From an uncultured Porphyromonadaceae bacterium (lineage in GTDB: Bacteria; Bacteroidota; Bacteroidia; Bacteroidales; Muribaculaceae): a DNA stretch of 11,013 nt. The number at the start of each line of letters is the position of its first letter. Position 1 is the first letter of the stretch. The notes under the pieces are model-generated. The model saw only the letters and a program-made list of their open reading frames with translations, made no database searches and was not told the DNA's origin. This document shows positions 1 to 6,649 of the stretch, one piece after another. The stretch covers positions 1 through 11,013 of the forward strand of contig URZG01000052.1 in assembly GCA_900552325.1 (NCBI GenBank), given 5' to 3'. Both the position numbers and the translations under genes were made by a program.

Positions 1-10
1 TCCGGCGATT

Positions 11-73
11 ATAAGATTTATAAGACTTATAAAACTTATAAGACTTATAAAATTTATAAGACTTATAATTATA
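11..73. repeat. AT-rich 9-bp tandem repeat (six units, 18-bp higher-order period)
   Basis: Six consecutive 9-bp units fill 11-64, followed by a decayed seventh at 65-73. Units 2, 4 and 6 are identical (ATAAGACTT). Units 1, 3 and 5 are variants (ATAAGATTT, ATAAAACTT, ATAAAATTT), so the array is better described as three copies of an 18-bp pair. Each junction contains the self-complementary core TTATAA, often as CTTATAAG, so either strand can fold back. It lies beyond the hairpin that follows korC and contains no gene. Function is unknown. Possibilities are a flexible or meltable spacer, a protein-binding array, or simple slippage-prone DNA. I have the impression that similar arrays occur in intergenic regions of other Bacteroidales, but this was not checked. 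Confidence 0.9.
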
Positions 74-95
74 ATCGGAGTTTTCAGGCAGCACA

Positions 96-122
96 AGGGG
101 CGGGAGCCCGGCTCCCGCCCCT
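96..122 (-). terminator. GC-rich stem-loop 3' of korC
   Basis: A 13-nt arm (96-108) is perfectly complementary to 110-122, leaving up to 11-12 usable base pairs once a small loop is allowed. It starts 28 nt beyond the korC stop codon on the minus strand. No U-run follows on that strand, so this is not a textbook intrinsic terminator. It may act as a 3'-end stabilising structure or a terminator of the looser kind. The assignment to the kor operon rests on position. Confidence 0.55.
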
Positions 123-150
123 GATGGCGGTTAATGGTGTGGGGTCGGTG

Positions 151-696
151 TTATTTGAGGTCGGCCACCAGTTCCATCCCTTTGCGGATGGCCTGCTCGT
201 TGACGGGAATCAGGTGGTGGTGACGTTCGGGGAGCGCTTTCTTCAGACCGCGCACAACGGCCTCTACGGGTACGTCGGGACGCATTGCCAGCAACGCGCC
301 GAGAAGAATCATGTTGTAGGCTTTTGACTGTCCCATGGCGATGGTGGCTTCCATGGCGTTGACGGGCACTACTTTGATATCGGTGCGCGTGGGTGCGCGG
401 TGGATGTCGTAGGGGTCGTAGATGAGTACGCCGCCGGGCTTTACGTGGCTCTCGAATTTGTCGAGACTCTGCTGGTTGAGAATCACGGCGGTGTCGTAGG
501 AGTCGAGTACGGGCGATGAGATAGGATCGGTGGAGAGGATCACGGTGACGTTGGCTGTGCCGCCACGCTGCTCCGGTCCGTACGAGGGCATCCAGGTCAC
601 TTCCTGATCGTTCTCAAGGGCGGCGTAAGCTAATATTTTACCCATCGACAGCACACCCTGGCCGCCGAATCCGGCTATGATAATTTCGTCTTTCAT
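151..696 (-). CDS. korC: 2-oxoacid:ferredoxin oxidoreductase, gamma subunit (KorC-like)
   Basis: The protein has 181 residues and matches the single-domain gamma subunit of 2-oxoacid:acceptor oxidoreductases (POR gamma family), cytoplasmic enzymes that oxidise a 2-oxoacid with CoA and pass electrons to ferredoxin. Visible motifs are the N-terminal glycine-rich GFGGQGV (residues 9-15) and SYGPEQRGGTANV (about 38-50), both hallmarks of the family. Length is normal for a stand-alone gamma chain. The ATG at 696 lies 10 nt after the korB stop, and it is the last gene of the korD-A-B-C operon, followed by a GC-rich hairpin. Substrate cannot be read from the sequence: 2-oxoglutarate (Kor) and branched-chain 2-oxoacids (Vor) are both possible. 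No Shine-Dalgarno is visible. Confidence 0.92.
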   Translation of the reverse strand: MKDEIIIAGFGGQGVLSMGKILAYAALENDQEVTWMPSYGPEQRGGTANVTVILSTDPISSPVLDSYDTAVILNQQSLDKFESHVKPGGVLIYDPYDIHRAPTRTDIKVVPVNAMEATIAMGQSKAYNMILLGALLAMRPDVPVEAVVRGLKKALPERHHHLIPVNEQAIRKGMELVADLK

Positions 697-706
697 TGTG
701 CTAAGG

Positions 707-1498
707 TTATTTGGTGGTGTCCTTGAGGTCGCCCAGGGGGTAATGGGCGAACATGTTCTCTTCCATCCATTTGTTGGACTTGGCAGGCGACATCTTCCAT
801 CCGGAGTTGCAGGTCGACACTACCTCCACGAAGGAGGTGCCTTTCTTCTCCATCGCGTTCTTGAAAGCCTTTTTCAGCGCTGCCTTGGCCTTGCGCACGG
901 CGCCGGTGGTATGCACGGCCTGACGGGTCACGAAGCAGGTACCGTCGAGGAGCGACACCACATCGGCCACGCGCAGCGGGAACCCGTTGAGGTCGGCGCG
1001 GCGTCCGTAGGGGGTTGTGGCGGTCTTGGCGCCCTCGAGTGTGCAGGGCGACATCTGGCCGCCGGTCATGCCGTAGATGCCGTTGTTGATCATGATGATC
1101 ACGATATTCTCGCCGCGTGTGCAGGCGTGGATGGTCTCGGCCGACCCGATGGCGGCGAGGTCACCGTCGCCCTGATATGTGAAGGCCACACGGTCGGGAC
1201 GCAGGCGCGAGATGGCGGTGGCCACGGCGGGAGCGCGTCCGTGGGCGGCTTCCACCCAGTCGATGTCGATATAGTTGTAGGCGAACACGGCGCATCCTAC
1301 CGGAGCCACGCCGATGGCTTTGTCGTCGAGGCCGAGTTCGTCGAGCACCTCGGCCACCAGTTTGTGAACCACACCGTGGGAGCATCCCGGGCAGTAGTGC
1401 ATGGTGTTGCGGTTGAGGAGCCTCGGGCGCGTATATACTTTGTTTTCAGACTTGATGATTTCTTCTCTTGTCATGGCACTGGTGTACTTCAGGTTCAT
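707..1498 (-). CDS. korB: 2-oxoacid:ferredoxin oxidoreductase, beta subunit (thiamine diphosphate-binding)
   Basis: This 263-residue beta subunit holds the thiamine diphosphate site and, by family knowledge, one [4Fe-4S] cluster. It contains CPGC (C36, C39), a further Cys in PVGCAVF (C69) and one in VSTCNSGW (C230), a good set of cluster ligands. The Mg/ThDP motif is GDGD (110-113), continuing to NNGIYGMTGGQ (138-148). Length is typical of short KorB-type beta chains. The start at 1498 is favoured because it overlaps the korA stop in an ATGA (1495-1498), indicating translational coupling. A second Met at residue 9 is an alternative. With KorA it should form the catalytic core, giving acyl-CoA, CO2 and reduced ferredoxin. 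The Kor or Vor choice is by overall resemblance, not by a substrate-specific residue. Confidence 0.95.
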   Translation of the reverse strand: MNLKYTSAMTREEIIKSENKVYTRPRLLNRNTMHYCPGCSHGVVHKLVAEVLDELGLDDKAIGVAPVGCAVFAYNYIDIDWVEAAHGRAPAVATAISRLRPDRVAFTYQGDGDLAAIGSAETIHACTRGENIVIIMINNGIYGMTGGQMSPCTLEGAKTATTPYGRRADLNGFPLRVADVVSLLDGTCFVTRQAVHTTGAVRKAKAALKKAFKNAMEKKGTSFVEVVSTCNSGWKMSPAKSNKWMEENMFAHYPLGDLKDTTK

Positions 1499-2580
1499 TT
1501 AATGTTAAAGTCACTCTCCAGGGCGTCGAGTACTTCCTGGGGATTGGGCACGATACCGCCCATGCGCCCGAAGTGGCGCACCGGCACACTTTCTCCTACG
1601 GCCAGGCGCACATCTTCTATCATCTGGCCGGCGTTGAGTTCCACGCAGAGGATTCCTTTGGTGTGGCGTGCCACATCGGCGATCTCCTTATAGGGGAAGG
1701 GCCAGAGGGTGATGGGGCGGATAAGGCCTACTTTTATACCCTTCGCGCGGGCGTCGTCGATGGCTTTCTGGCAGATACGTGCCACTGATCCGAACGCCAC
1801 GATGAGGTATTCGGCGTCCTCGGTATAGCGTGCCTCGTAGCGCACCTCGTTCTCCTCGATGCGGCGGTAGGTAGCCTGGAAACGCTCATTGTTCTTCTCC
1901 ATGATGGCGGAGTCGAGTTCCAGCGAGGTTATGATGTTGGGCTTGCGTGTGCCGGGGCGTCCGGTCACCGCCCAGGGGCACTGTGCAGCAACCTCCTCGT
2001 CGGTGCGGCGCGGGCGCTGCGGGGGGAGGACCACTTTCTCCATCATCTGGCCCACCACGCCGTCGGCCAGAATCATTGCCGGTGTGCGGTATTTGAAGGC
2101 GAGGTCGAAGCCCAGGCCTACGAAGTCGGCCATCTCCTGCACTGTGGAGGGTGCGAGTACGATCAGGTGGTAGTCGCCGTGGCCGCCACCCTTGGTGGCC
2201 TGAAAATAGTCGGCCTGCGAGGGCTGGATGGTGCCCAGACCGGGGCCGCCGCGCATCACGTTGACGATCAGAGCCGGGAGCTCGGATGCGGCGAGGTAGG
2301 AGATACCTTCCTGCATGAGGCTGACGCCGGGCGACGATGACGATGTCATAACTGCCTTTCCGGCGGCGGCGCCGCCGTATACCATATTTATTGACGCTAC
2401 CTCGCTTTCGGCCTGGAGCACTACCATACCGGTGGTTTCCCACGGCATTTCGGCCTCGAGGGTCTCAAGAACTTCCGACTGGGGGGTGATGGGGTATCCG
2501 AAATAGCCGTCGGCGCCGTAGCGGATGGCGGCGCGGGCTATGGCTTCGTTACCCTTCATAAGTTTCACTTCTTCTTTCAT
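1495..2580 (-). CDS. korA: 2-oxoacid:ferredoxin oxidoreductase, alpha subunit (KorA/VorB-like)
   Basis: This 361-residue alpha subunit carries the pyrimidine-binding half of the thiamine diphosphate enzyme. Family motifs visible are GYPITPQSE (28-36), a run of serines followed by PGVSLMQEGI (about 80-93), and RGGPGLGTIQPSQADYFQ. The C-terminal third (from about residue 255, YLIVAFGSVA) looks like the transketolase C-terminal-like domain. The gamma domain is not fused to it; it is encoded separately downstream. The start at 2580 gives MKEEVKLMKGNEA, matching the usual length; Met8 is a weaker alternative. It begins 21 nt after the korD stop and its TGA overlaps the korB ATG. Databases often name this gene vorB (3-methyl-2-oxobutanoate dehydrogenase), and the sequence does not settle the substrate. 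Confidence 0.95.
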   Translation of the reverse strand: MKEEVKLMKGNEAIARAAIRYGADGYFGYPITPQSEVLETLEAEMPWETTGMVVLQAESEVASINMVYGGAAAGKAVMTSSSSPGVSLMQEGISYLAASELPALIVNVMRGGPGLGTIQPSQADYFQATKGGGHGDYHLIVLAPSTVQEMADFVGLGFDLAFKYRTPAMILADGVVGQMMEKVVLPPQRPRRTDEEVAAQCPWAVTGRPGTRKPNIITSLELDSAIMEKNNERFQATYRRIEENEVRYEARYTEDAEYLIVAFGSVARICQKAIDDARAKGIKVGLIRPITLWPFPYKEIADVARHTKGILCVELNAGQMIEDVRLAVGESVPVRHFGRMGGIVPNPQEVLDALESDFNIK

Positions 2581-2601
2581 TGGTCTTGGAATTTGAAGGG
2601 T

Positions 2602-2832
2602 TTACTTTAATACCACACGGTAAACTTCAATGCAGGCATCGGGGCACACCATAGCGCAGGCGGCACAGCCGATGCAGGCCTGTTCGTTGACGGGATAGGC
2701 ATAATGATAACCGCGATCGTTCACCTCCTTGGGTTGAAGGGCGAGCACCGAGCAAGGACATGCGACAACACAGAGGTCGCATCCTTTACAGCGTTCGCTT
2801 TCGATCGTTACAGCACCGTGGATTTCAGCCAT
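2602..2832 (-). CDS. korD: 2-oxoacid:ferredoxin oxidoreductase, delta subunit (2x[4Fe-4S] ferredoxin-like)
   Basis: This 76-residue bacterial-type ferredoxin chain has two complete CxxCxxCxxxCP motifs: C15, C18, C21, C25 and C53, C56, C59, C63. Each should bind one [4Fe-4S] cluster. Two additional cysteines (C27, C67) sit just after the motifs. As the delta subunit it would carry electrons from the KorAB core to free ferredoxin. It is the first gene of the operon, 21 nt upstream of korA. The ATG at 2832 is the only reasonable start. A candidate promoter lies at 3012-3042, which would give a leader of about 170 nt beginning with a strong hairpin. The symbol korD follows operon context; a ferredoxin of this type alone would not be diagnostic. 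Confidence 0.93.
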   Translation of the reverse strand: MAEIHGAVTIESERCKGCDLCVVACPCSVLALQPKEVNDRGYHYAYPVNEQACIGCAACAMVCPDACIEVYRVVLK

Positions 2833-2951
2833 AGTAAAACGTAAGCGGGTAAAATGAGATTAAAAAAAATAATCGGCCGGGGGTGAAAAACGGCATATTT
2901 AAAGAAAAGCCTCAGGGGTTACTCCCTCCGATTTAAGGTTAACATAGACAG

Positions 2952-2999
2952 CGGAGGGCTTCGCAAAGGAGCGTTTTGACACTCCGGCGAAGCCCTCCG
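2952..2999 (-). promoter_or_regulatory. Strong stem-loop between the secreted-protein gene and korD (leader structure or terminator)
   Basis: A 13-bp perfect stem (2952-2964 with 2987-2999) encloses an inner stem. Read on the minus strand, the inner part is GGAGUG-UCAAAA-CGCUCC, six pairs including one G-U. On the plus strand the same position is a C-A mismatch, so the structure is complete only in minus-strand RNA. A 1x3 internal loop joins the two stems. No U-run follows, which weakens a terminator reading. If the promoter at 3012-3042 is used, the hairpin forms the first 5-50 nt of the kor mRNA, about 120 nt before korD. Otherwise it is a late 3' structure of the gene ending at 3108. I do not recognise it as a known riboswitch. 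Confidence 0.6.
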
Positions 3000-3011
3000 G
3001 TTTCCAAAAGG

Positions 3012-3042
3012 CAAATTTAGCTAATCTTTTTAGATTCGCAAC
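3012..3042 (-). promoter_or_regulatory. Candidate Bacteroidetes promoter for the korDABC operon
   Basis: On the minus strand, TAAATTTG (3019-3012) matches the Bacteroidetes -7 element TAnnTTTG exactly. GTTG (3042-3039) lies 19 nt upstream and agrees with the -33 TTTG element at three of four positions. Predicted initiation is near 3005, giving a leader of about 170 nt. This is pattern matching only. Confidence 0.5.
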
Positions 3043-3107
3043 ATTTTTTTAGATTCTTAACATTTGAAAGCGCACGGCTGTTTGCCGTCACTCGGACATG
3101 TAAGGTA

Positions 3108-4475
3108 TCAGAATACGATCTTCTTCGACTCAGTGCCCTGGCGACGGATCAGAAGCTGACCGGCTTCGGGAGCTGCTACACGGATGCCCTGGAGGTTGAA
3201 ATACTCCACTGGTGCGGAAATATTGTCGGCGGCGACGTTTGCGATGGCCGCATTGCCGGGGAAGACGATGCGGGCTTCCATGCTGGGAGCTTCTGTGGTT
3301 TCATCCTCCGGAGTCCAGCCGTAGCCGCCGTAGATGTTGATCTGAGTACCGAAGCAGGCGTCATAGATCTCACCCTCCTCCGGGTCAATGTATGATGTGA
3401 GGCTTACAACACCATCCTTGAAAGTGGTGTAGGCAACTTCGTCGCCCAACATCTGCACCACTTCTTCTGCCGAGAAGGGGTAGCCCATCGCCGCAAAGCT
3501 GCCGATATAATATGTAAGAGTGTTCAGGCAGTAGAACTTGGTGATTCCGATGGCGGAATTGGCGAATCCGGCCTCTACGGGGTCGAATATGACATGGTCG
3601 GGATCGGACACATTGAACTGGATGTATCCCACCTTGTTACATTCGTTGTACTCTTTCTGGGGGAAGTTGCCGTGGTACGGGTCTACCAGGCGGTAGAGGT
3701 CCTTGTTGTCGTTGTTCTGCTGGAGTTCGACCTTGTAGACATTCTGAGTCTGGTCGATGTTGAACATGGGGAGCAACCATCCGTCAGTGAAGTCGGCTTC
3801 TCCGAGCGAGGTCCAGCCTTCGTTGGGGTCATAATTGGGGTCCTTGGTAGGATCGGGAGCTATTGACAGTTCGTCTACGCCGAACCATGCGCCGTCCTCG
3901 CTGTAGGGGTCACCCATGGCGATGAGGTCGTCGCTGTCGAAAGTGAAGCCTTTGCCGTCCCATTGGGCGGTGAACGATTCTACGGCCTCATACATCTCCA
4001 TATCCCAGTTGTAGTGGTAGAGGAACATCGCGTCGGTGAAGACCTGTGAGCCGAGCTGAAGTGTAAGGGTGGCGCCCGGTGTGAAGGTGAGAGTGCCGTC
4101 GGCATATTTTGCGGGAATATCCACTGAGGTTTCACCCAGGCCGTAGCTGCTGAAGTCGAAGGGGAGCACTATGGTTACATCTCCGGCCGATGTGCCGGCC
4201 TTGATGGATAATTCGCCCGAATATTGCAGCTGGTTTATCTCATCTATATAGCTTATGATGTAGTCGTCGCCGATGATGGATTCAAGGGCGGGAGCCTCTT
4301 CGGCTTTGGCGACAGCTTTAACCGAACGGTTTGTCAGAACTCCGGTATCAATCGTATGAGTTTTGGCGAAAGGTCTTGCATCCTTTGTCAGGGATGTCTT
4401 GTGGGGCAGAGGGAGGGCGGCTGAGGCGCTCAGCACGCATGTGGCCGCTAACGCGATGGAGTAAAATCTCTTCAT
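3108..4475 (-). CDS. Secreted protein of unknown function with T9SS-like C-terminal tail
   Basis: The 455-residue product starts with a clear signal peptide: KR, then a hydrophobic stretch, with likely cleavage after ASA near residue 19. The mature part is acidic, rich in Tyr, Asp, Gly and Thr, with alternating beta-strand-like segments and no membrane segment. I recognise no enzyme motif. The last 33 residues (423-455, VEYFNLQGIRV to the terminal KKIVF) resemble the conserved tails of Bacteroidales exported proteins (pattern YNLQGxRV, then a Gly turn and a short basic end). I read this as a type IX sorting-type tail, fitting the porT-porP-porK genes in this window. It looks monocistronic: its own promoter upstream and a 275-nt gap before korD. 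The ATG at 4475 is fixed by the signal peptide. Function is open; a cell-surface or host-facing role is only a guess. Confidence 0.85.
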   Translation of the reverse strand: MKRFYSIALAATCVLSASAALPLPHKTSLTKDARPFAKTHTIDTGVLTNRSVKAVAKAEEAPALESIIGDDYIISYIDEINQLQYSGELSIKAGTSAGDVTIVLPFDFSSYGLGETSVDIPAKYADGTLTFTPGATLTLQLGSQVFTDAMFLYHYNWDMEMYEAVESFTAQWDGKGFTFDSDDLIAMGDPYSEDGAWFGVDELSIAPDPTKDPNYDPNEGWTSLGEADFTDGWLLPMFNIDQTQNVYKVELQQNNDNKDLYRLVDPYHGNFPQKEYNECNKVGYIQFNVSDPDHVIFDPVEAGFANSAIGITKFYCLNTLTYYIGSFAAMGYPFSAEEVVQMLGDEVAYTTFKDGVVSLTSYIDPEEGEIYDACFGTQINIYGGYGWTPEDETTEAPSMEARIVFPGNAAIANVAADNISAPVEYFNLQGIRVAAPEAGQLLIRRQGTESKKIVF

Positions 4476-4515
4476 AGGGATAACGATTGAATATATAAAA
4501 ATATGTTTATCTATG

Positions 4516-4547
4516 CAAAAGTATTTATTCCTTTTGATATTTGCAAA
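4516..4547 (-). promoter_or_regulatory. Bacteroidetes promoter of the secreted-protein gene (4475-3108)
   Basis: On the minus strand, TTTG (4547-4544) and TACTTTTG (4523-4516) are separated by exactly 20 nt, a full match to the Bacteroidetes -33/-7 consensus (TTTG and TAnnTTTG). Initiation would fall near 4509, leaving an AT-rich leader of about 34 nt before the ATG at 4475. This is the best promoter match in the window. Confidence 0.75.
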
Positions 4548-4569
4548 TTTTTGCTAAATAAACGTTGAG

Positions 4570-4585
4570 TTTGCCGGCAAAGATA
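4570..4585 (-). promoter_or_regulatory. 12-bp palindrome overlapping a second -7-like element
   Basis: TTTGCCGGCAAA (4570-4581) is a perfect palindrome lying 22 bp upstream of the -33 box described above. The same stretch continues so that the minus strand reads TATCTTTG (4585-4578), another exact TAnnTTTG match. No TTTG is seen at the right distance upstream of it. It could be a second start site giving a leader of about 95 nt, or an operator for the main promoter. Confidence 0.35.
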
Positions 4586-4641
4586 GCGTTTCTGCGGGTG
4601 TGCGTGGTGTTATTTCCTCTCTGGCCGGGATTGTACGGAAG

Positions 4642-4701
4642 ACCGGAGGCTGTATCATTACCGCAATGCCTGGTTGGGTGGGTCGTGATACAGCCTCCGG
4701 T
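4642..4701 (-). terminator. Long stem-loop 3' of the RNase E/G gene
   Basis: Sixteen perfect base pairs (4642-4657 with 4686-4701) enclose a 28-nt loop. It begins 38 nt past the stop of the ribonuclease gene on the minus strand. No U-run follows on either strand. The position suggests 3'-end formation or mRNA protection for the HU-to-ribonuclease unit. Confidence 0.6.
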
Positions 4702-4738
4702 ATCTGAAGGGACGGGAGGGGCGCTGTGGGCCGGCTCC

Positions 4739-6367
4739 TTATTCCTGGTTTACACGGTTCTTGGCTTTGGTTTTTGTTTTGGTGGAGGAGGATTTGTCGA
4801 GGTCTTTCTCCTCTTTGAGGTCGATTTCGTTGCGGTCGGCGTCGAGCACCTTGTACTGCAGATAGGCGAGTTCCTGCGACGGCAGGATTTTGAATTTGGC
4901 GCCGAGCTCCATCCGCCAGCGGCGATACATGGAGATTATCCCCTTTTTGAGGTAGGCGTCGACGAAGGGGTGCACATACATCACGAAATCGCGTATCCTG
5001 AGGTCGTGCACGAGGTATTCGAGTTTCTGGTGCAGCGTGTCGGTGAACAGCAGCGAGGGCTGTACTTCCCCTTTGCCGTAGCACGAGGGGCATGATTCGG
5101 TGGTGATGATGTCAAGTGCCGGACGTACCCGCTGGCGTGTGATCTGCATGAGCCCGAATTTGCTCAGCGGCAGGATGTTATGGCGGGCGCGGTCGTTGGC
5201 CATCACCTCGCGCATGTGCTCATAGAGAGTCTGCCGGTGTTCGGGCTTGTTCATGTCGATGAAGTCAACCACGATGATGCCGCCCATATCGCGCAGACGC
5301 AGCTGGCGCGCTATCTCGTCGGCGGCGCGGAGATTCACTTCCAGGGCGTTGTTCTCCTGGTCGGTGCCGGCTTTGGCGCGGTTGCCCGAGTTCACGTCGA
5401 TAACGTGGAGCGCCTCGGTGTGCTCGATGATGATGTATGCTCCCGATTTGAACGATACTGTTTTGCCGAACGACGATTTTATCTGCCTTGTGATGGAGAA
5501 GTGGTCGAAAATCGGTTCGTCCTTGGTGTAGCCTTTGACGATGTCTTTCTTGTCGGGGGCTATGAGGCTCACATACTTCTGTATCTGTGCGAGAATCTCG
5601 GTGTCGTTTACGTAGATGTTCTCGAATTCGGGGGAGAATACGTCGCGTAGCACCCCGACGATGCGGCTTTCCTCCTCGAAGATGAGCTGCGGCACTGTGC
5701 CCCGGCGGGCGTTCTCCAGTGTGTCGGTCCAGCATTTGAGGAGGGTCTTCAGCTCGTGGTTGAGCTCGGCCACGGATTTACCCTCGGCCGAGGTGCGCAC
5801 GATGACTCCGAAGTTTTTCGGGCGGATGGATTCTACAAGGTGGCGCAGACGTGATTTCTCGCCGGGGGTGCGTATCTTCTGCGAGATGGAGATCTTGTCG
5901 GAGAAGGGTATGAGCACCATGTACCGGCCTGTGAAGGAGATTTCGGTGGTGAGCCTGGGGCCTTTGGTGGAGATGGGTTCCTTTACGATCTGCACCATCA
6001 GCTCCTGTTCTTTTTCGAGCTGGTCGGTGATGGTGCCGTGTTTGTCGATGTCGGGCTGGAGCTCCATCTTCTGCACCTGAGGCAGGGGCGATTTCTTGTC
6101 GCCCAGCAGGGCTGTGAGGAATTTGGAGAAAGTGGAAAACCGTGGGCCAAGATCCAGGTAATGCAGGAAGGCGTCTTTTTCGTAGCCGACGTTCACAAAT
6201 GCCGCGTTAAGGCCGGGCATGAGCTTCTTGACCTTAGCGAGGTATATGTCGCCTACGGCATAGGCCAGGGTGCGGTTCTCCTTCTGGAGCGACACCAGGC
6301 GGCCGTCCTCAAGGAGGGCTATGGAGACCTCCTTAGGCTGTACGTCAACGATAAGTTCGCTTTTCAT
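4739..6367 (-). CDS. rng: Ribonuclease E/G family endoribonuclease
   Basis: The 542-residue protein is an RNase G-type enzyme, which cuts single-stranded RNA in rRNA maturation and mRNA decay. An S1-like region spans roughly 36-130 (GDIYLAKVKKLMPGLNAAFVNVG). The catalytic DNase I-like part holds the two metal-binding Asp of this family: D324 in HVIDVNSGN and D368 in GGIIVVDFIDM. The zinc-link motif is C426-P-S-C429, followed by YGKGEVQ. Length fits RNase G, without the long disordered scaffold arm of E. coli RNase E; a short Lys-rich tail ends it. I chose the ATG at 6367 (MKSELIVDV). The in-frame ATG at 6475 adds 36 residues encoded in GC-rich, hairpin-prone spacer and not family-like. It lies downstream of HU and the 29-residue protein and may be co-transcribed with them, as no promoter was found in the gap. 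Confidence 0.95.
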   Translation of the reverse strand: MKSELIVDVQPKEVSIALLEDGRLVSLQKENRTLAYAVGDIYLAKVKKLMPGLNAAFVNVGYEKDAFLHYLDLGPRFSTFSKFLTALLGDKKSPLPQVQKMELQPDIDKHGTITDQLEKEQELMVQIVKEPISTKGPRLTTEISFTGRYMVLIPFSDKISISQKIRTPGEKSRLRHLVESIRPKNFGVIVRTSAEGKSVAELNHELKTLLKCWTDTLENARRGTVPQLIFEEESRIVGVLRDVFSPEFENIYVNDTEILAQIQKYVSLIAPDKKDIVKGYTKDEPIFDHFSITRQIKSSFGKTVSFKSGAYIIIEHTEALHVIDVNSGNRAKAGTDQENNALEVNLRAADEIARQLRLRDMGGIIVVDFIDMNKPEHRQTLYEHMREVMANDRARHNILPLSKFGLMQITRQRVRPALDIITTESCPSCYGKGEVQPSLLFTDTLHQKLEYLVHDLRIRDFVMYVHPFVDAYLKKGIISMYRRWRMELGAKFKILPSQELAYLQYKVLDADRNEIDLKEEKDLDKSSSTKTKTKAKNRVNQE

Positions 6368-6489
6368 TATTACTTTGGATTGTGATGGGGGATTAAAACC
6401 GCAACGCCGACGTCCGGAGCCAGCCGTGTAGGGCTTGCCCGGCGACGGCGTCGTGCGGAAGATACCGTGCGTCAACGCATCCGGCGCGT

Positions 6490-6512
6490 GGGGCGGAAAA
6501 GCTCCGCGCCCC
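6490..6512 (-). terminator. GC-rich hairpin after the 29-residue protein gene
   Basis: GGGGCGGA (6490-6497) pairs with TCCGCGCCCC (6503-6512) with a two-base bulge and a 5-nt loop. It starts 16 nt after the stop at 6528. No U-run follows on the minus strand. It could attenuate read-through into the ribonuclease gene. The surrounding spacer (6368-6527) holds no other gene and no clear promoter. Confidence 0.35.
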
Positions 6513-6527
6513 GGCGGTCAGGCACGA

Positions 6528-6617
6528 TTATTTCTTCTTATGGCGGTTTTTGCGCAGACGTTTTTTACGCTTGTGTGTGGCCATCTTGTGGCCTTTTCTT
6601 TTCTTTCCGCTTGGCAT
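6528..6617 (-). CDS. 29-residue very basic protein, AURKAIP1/COX24 (mS38)-like ribosomal motif
   Basis: Reading the minus strand from the ATG at 6617 gives a 29-residue product beginning MPSGKKRKGHKMATHKRKK and ending RHKKK, then TAA. Eighteen of 29 residues are Lys, Arg or His. The KMATHKRKKRLRKNRHK core matches the pattern of the AURKAIP1/COX24 C-terminal domain, found in mitochondrial ribosomal protein mS38, and of the short basic proteins annotated under this name in Bacteroidetes. The likely role is therefore as a small rRNA-contacting ribosomal protein; this rests on the motif. It sits 32 nt after the HU stop and is probably co-transcribed with HU. Its size means ordinary gene callers will often miss it. 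The frame is supported by the complete, family-like sequence with both termini present. Confidence 0.85.
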   Translation of the reverse strand: MPSGKKRKGHKMATHKRKKRLRKNRHKKK

Positions 6618-6649
6618 AATATTGGAAGTTAATGGTTAGAAGTAGGGAT

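Noticed and set aside
677..1693. Long plus-strand open frame (338 codons) opposite korB and the end of korA
   Set aside because: It lies antisense to two clearly identified, motif-bearing genes. Its translation is rich in His, Gly and Val without any recognisable domain, as expected from the complement of GC-rich codons.
2833..2951. Possible TPP or other riboswitch before korD, suggested by a CCCCTGAGGC stretch
   Set aside because: The conserved TPP-aptamer segments are not present in the right order or spacing, and the leader has no matching P1 stem.
4554..5093. Minus-strand open frame (179 codons) overlapping the 3' end of the ribonuclease gene, as a possible frameshifted extension or second gene
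   Set aside because: It is in another frame of an intact gene that keeps its catalytic, zinc-link and C-terminal parts. Its sequence is low-complexity Arg/Pro-rich.
6368..6475. Upstream ATG at 6475 extending the ribonuclease by 36 residues
   Set aside because: The added residues are Pro/Gly/Arg-rich and come from hairpin-prone spacer. RNase G homologues begin at the equivalent of the ATG at 6367.
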